A DNA stretch of 64,000 nt. Source: Gymnorhina tibicen. Taxonomy: Eukaryota; Chordata; Aves; Passeriformes; Artamidae. The position numbers and the translations under genes are program-made. Shown here one piece after another: positions 59,852 to 64,000 of this stretch. The notes beneath the pieces are model-generated. The model saw only the letters and a list, made by a program, of their open reading frames with translations, ran no database searches and was not told the DNA's origin. The stretch is taken from NCBI GenBank assembly GCA_013399875.1, contig VXAZ01007584.1:1-64000 (forward strand). Reading direction: 5' to 3'. Position 1 is the first letter of the stretch. Each line of letters starts with the position of its first letter.

Positions 59852-62831
59852 CTGAAAAATCTGGATCCGGACATGCAAACCCCAGTGTAATAAAGCATTG
59901 AATCATCTACCTGAGTCCTCCAAAAGCCAAAACAAATACAATTTATGCCTATGCTCTGCTGTTTCACACTGCTGGACCAATGCTTACATGTAGAAAAGGT
60001 TTTTCAGATAGTAAATCTGCTTAGACCTGGGGGGCTTTTGAGGACTCTCTTGCAACTGATTGTTATTTCTTCTAAAATGCAAGGGGAAGGCAGTGGGACA
60101 AAATGGCTAAAGAGAATGGAGGTGGCCTAGGTCACACATCTAGTTACCAAAACATTAAAACCCCATATATATAGCCAGAAGAAAATGGAAGCCAAGGTTT
60201 AAGAGAGATGAAAAAAAAGAGAAAATCAATATTTTTCGTGTCTTGATTCATTTTTCCTTCCAATTAATACACTTGCCAGTTTTTAAGAACCTCTTCATAT
60301 TTGCACTGGACACAGCAGAACCTGGCCCATACCAGCTCTGATCCCACCTGAAAAGGAATCGATGCCTGAATATCAAAAATTGTTTATGAATATGGAAAAT
60401 TGTCACCTGCAAATGTCAGCTGCATTCTTACAAAAACATTCAGGACTATAGGGCACGCATTCCCTTTGGTTACGTGGCAAAAACAAAGGTCACTGCCTAA
60501 AGTGTAAATATGTTAAAATTCATGCTGAAATTCCCCAGTCCTAACACTGGGTGTTGGTCACAGCACTCCCAAGGTTACTCAAAGCACTCTCCACATCTTT
60601 CTCCCAAACTACTTTTCCTTCCATCCAGACAGCTGGAATGATACAGCTGGTTAAAAGAGAAATTCCAGTCTGATAGACAGAAAACAAATGGGGCCAAACA
60701 ATGGGTATCTAGAAAGAAAGTTGAGGTTTGACAAATTTATGGCTCAGCAGTCTGCCACTGGATCAAATATTTGTCGTGTTTTATTCTTTCAGGGCATATT
60801 TTTTTAAAGATTTTTCATTTGCCAGGTAACTAATTCTGAAGGAATCTTTTAATACCCATATTTTACAAGTGTTTCGCTTTGGTCTTGGAAAGCAGGCTGG
60901 TTTTTTAACAGCTGTGGTTCATTGGCCAACCTATTCCAAAAGGGTCTCCCTGCCATGCCATTTTTATTTTGGAAGACCATGTTTTGTCCTGTTGCTGCCT
61001 CGCAGAGGAAGATAACCAAAAATCTGAACTGCACCAAAAAGTCTGTGTTGTTTTTAATCCTTCTAACTGCTGGGATGCAGAACCAATAGCACACATCCAA
61101 GGAAAATATTGTGGGTAGGTCTTTCCCCTCTGAAAAACTGTATGACGTGAATATATTTCTGGCTTTCTACAGGAAGATTTTATCTATTTGTTTGTTTATC
61201 GCTCGTTTACTTTTTCCCAGGAGGGATACTTTGTTTCTTTGTTGTAGAATCACAAAAAGAAAACATCACGACACAGGTGCTGGTGTTTCAGTTGCAGTCA
61301 CGTGGACTTGGACTCGACCTAAGGAGCGGCTTGGTTGTGCCCAAGTGGTCGAGAAGCCCATGCAAAGTCACCACCAAGGACAACTGCTCCTTGAGAAGGA
61401 GCTTTGTTCCCTTCCCAAGCCTCCTTCCCTCCTGCTTCGTGCAGGGAGTTTCCAGCACACCCCGTTCTGGTGTGCAGCCAATTTTCTTTTCACTATCATT
61501 TTCCCTTAGGCTCGAGATTCCTGCATCTCATTTTCTGTCTGTGGATACTGATGCACCAAAATCCAGGATCCTCCACACTTTTTGCTGCTTGGCACGGTCT
61601 CCCATAAATGCTGCAAACACCACAGCAGCTGATAGCATTCAGTGGCCTTTTGTACTGACATTTCAGCCTCTCACAAGCTAGAACTGGCCTTATCTGTTGG
61701 CTGCAGTGCCTGAGGCTTTTCTTCTCACTGGCTTTTTCTTCCAGCTGCCTACCAGTATGTAAAGATTTCCCAAAGAACAACAGGTTTCCTCTTCTGCAGC
61801 ATAAGAATGGAGTCAGGGAGTATCCAAAAATACCACAGATACAGAACAATACCTATGTTATATATGATTAATATACTAGATTATTGATGCTTCAGATTAA
61901 TTACATCCAAGCTTATCAAACAATAGGAATTATTCTCTGGTGAGGCAAAAAAAAAAAGTCAAATTTGTATCCCTCTTTTAGTATTTTCATTGATTCAAAA
62001 TGTAGAAAAATCCATACACACACAACAACAAACCTTCTCAAAGAGAATTGAAGTGCAAACACTCTCTTCCAGCTCAGCTGTGGTGTTTCACACCACCCAC
62101 ACCTCAGTGGCCCCTTTTTCTCTCCGTATTTGTACTGTCTGGGCAGTGGGGTTTGTTTGCTTGAGTTTTTTCTCCTCCTCTTCCTTTCTCTTTCATCTTT
62201 CAGCAAAAGAAAAAGGGAAAGAAACGGGGTGGGGAGAAAAAGACTATGACAGAAGTTGTCCATTACAAATCCAACTGGAACAAAAATTTTCTGTTGCAGA
62301 TCACTTCAAAACAGATGTTTCTTTCATAATCATGCAATCGGGAGGAAAACAGAGAAAAAGGAAGTGATCGCATCCTCCCAAGTGCTGTGAGTTTTGTAGC
62401 ATTCAAAGAGACACATTTTTCGTTTTGAAAGAACTGAAAATGTGTCAAGCTGCTCTAGCTATTAATCCAGACATCCAGCCTGAACTGGGATTGAAGTGAT
62501 AAGCAGTTTGATACCAAGTCTGTACTGATTATTTGGCAATAGTTTAATGATTATCTTGGATGTGATTAATGAAAAATACTATTAAGAATAATCATAGCTG
62601 CACCACACCCTGAGCTGATTTCCACCCTGTCCCGCAAAGCCGCTCTGTGTGGCAGCCAAGGTCTTATCCGGGCCCTGCAGGCAGCGAGACCCAGGCAGGG
62701 CTTACTGAGAACCTCAGGAAGAGCAGGAGCCTCTCCTCTTCCAGCAAAACTTTGATTTTTCCTGTCTGTTGTTTCCTCTCTGTGCGTTGCAGTGAGATGC
62801 AACCCTCCCGCAACCCGCCCAGCAATACACT

Positions 62832-62844
62832 GTTGCTCAGCAAC
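62832..62844. promoter_or_regulatory. X-box-like palindrome GTTGCTCAGCAAC
   Basis: A 13-base perfect inverted repeat with GTTGCT and AGCAAC half-sites around one central base. These are good RFX-type half-sites, though the spacer is one base shorter than the commonest arrangement. The surrounding 62780-62880 is moderately GC-rich. Confidence 0.3.
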
Positions 62845-64000
62845 CCCATACTTGCTGAGAAGGCTCTTTTGCAAACCTGGGCTGAAGAGGAAGATTGAGG
62901 TGATGTGATGCCCAGAACCTGCTGTTTAGGTTGGCCAAGCAGCAGAATCCCCATGAGCAGGTGCAGGTCAATAACAGCAAAGACCTGGGTGGCAGCGTCA
63001 GCTGAGGAGAAGCAGCACTGCACCTTCTGATCCTCTGCATCTGGGATGTTTTGAAACACTTAGTGGTGATTATCCCAAATTATTTAATTAATTTTAAGTA
63101 ATTAAAAAGGTCTCCTGCTCTGCAAAGTCATATCCAGTGTCCCAGTTTGATCCAGAGCATGAAGCTAGCACCACATTTCGCTTGGAGTAAGCCAGCCAGC
63201 AGCACTGATGAGATGGGAAGAGGGAGGCTGCAAGGCTCTGCCAACGTGAAACCCACCCCTGGGGGCAGCTGGCAATGATCAGGGAAGATGGAGTAGAAAT
63301 AGACTGGCAGTAGACTGGTGGAAAGAGGCAGTGGGGAACAGCTGGATTGCATTACTGGATTGGGTGGATTAAGTAAACCCACCACCCCAGGAGGTGGGTT
63401 AAGTAAAAGGTGTATTTCACACCATGAATACTTGGGAAAAATCAGTCTCTGCTCCTCCAGTCTCCTCCAGAGCCAGCAGCAAGGGAGGGCAGGTCCTCTC
63501 CCACCTCGGTTAGCAGCTGGAGATCACAGCCATACCCACCCAAACCCGCAGCCACTGGGCTCTGCAGGGACTGGGTGGTTTTGGGACCCAGGAGCTCCAC
63601 TGCCCACATGGCTGCAGCCAGAAGTGGGGCTGTGATTGCAGGTGTGTTCCCACACCCCTCATGGCATGTGGGGAAAGGAGGGATCAGGGAACAGAGGCTA
63701 GATAAGCACTCTGCTGGTAGAAACCATTCCAAAAGCTTTTCTGCAACTGGTCTGACTTTGATGGGGCAGTGCATTCATACTGATCCTTTTAAAAAATTTT
63801 TAGAAATTCTAACTTTTAGAACACTAATTAGGCTTTTCTGTTAGGGCCATGCTCTCACGTAGTTAACGGCGTTGCACTGGAGTCTGTTGTTACAAGTTTT
63901 GTGAAGTTCTCATCAGGTCGTTGGGGCCAGCCCTTCGTTCCAGCAGACACCACAGTGCTCCATGCCCTGAAAGTCCCACATCTTGGCACAAGGAGATCTA

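Larger units (their letters stand above)
59106..64000. other. Gene-free interval to the window end
   Basis: No gene recognised. Frames at 61111-61509 and 61277-61681 (+, 132 and 134 codons) overlap each other and the minus-strand frame 61496-61849, and are unrecognised. A pyrimidine-to-purine switch lies at about 62162-62246. A GC-richer end segment (about 62600-63770) contains an X-box-like palindrome (62832-62844). No interspersed repeat was recognised. Confidence 0.5.

Noticed and set aside
1..64000. tRNA or rRNA genes, CRISPR arrays, prophage, IS elements or bacterial operons
   Set aside because: No cloverleaf with A/B boxes, no ribosomal RNA signature, no regular spaced repeats and no bacterial gene organisation were seen.

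Overview
The window looks like vertebrate, most probably avian, non-coding DNA from an intergenic region or a very large intron. The best evidence is its interspersed repeats. At least six fragments of CR1 (chicken repeat 1) LINEs are recognisable, all 5'-truncated or rearranged. Several end in the usual CR1 tail, a run of GATTCTRTG-like units. Recognisable repeats are sparse, and there is no Alu, L1 or other mammalian SINE/LINE landscape. The copy at 24331-24482 is the best preserved and resembles CR1 types common in birds. A crocodilian or turtle origin is less likely but is not excluded by sequence reading alone. No bacterial features are present: no operons, ribosome binding sites, CRISPR arrays or IS elements.

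No protein-coding gene could be identified. The longest open frame is 170 codons (47296-47808, +). About 128 kb of two-strand sequence in three frames gives roughly 6000 stop-to-stop intervals, so one interval of this size is expected by chance. Many longer frames are explained by CR1, by strand-biased pyrimidine or purine tracts, or by simple repeats. A few short frames sit directly behind a good splice acceptor, and two small candidates (54393-54457 on + and 59819-59851 on -) have plausible sites on both sides. They are reported as low-confidence exon candidates.

Layout. 1-9417: a CR1 tail at 159-380, a pyrimidine-rich block at about 1200-2340, then unannotated sequence with a purine tract (6957-7101) and a conserved-element-like block (about 8030-8460). 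9418-9914: a reverse-strand CR1, with a striking 25-base palindrome just beyond it. 9915-24330: mostly featureless, with an older CR1 at 17430-17723. 24331-31825: a young-looking CR1 tail, then featureless sequence. 31826-39302: two microsatellites, one with an undetermined base, and a polyadenylation-site-like or solo-LTR-like segment near 36360-36842. 39303-48250: a MIR-like ancient SINE (40390-40502), the longest CR1 (44671-45650, with decayed reverse-transcriptase motifs) and an old CR1 piece (48136-48250). 48251-64000: an AT-rich conserved-element-like block (52740-53720), a long poly-T with an undetermined base (56943-56998), paired X-box-like palindromes (59011-59105) and a further X-box-like palindrome (62832-62844).

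Nothing here amounts to a new biological system. The most checkable leads are the paired TTTCCATGGAAA palindromes, the 12-base-arm palindrome at 9945-9969, the stem-loop plus poly(A) signal at 36727-36830, the splice-bounded exon candidates and the conserved-element-like blocks.
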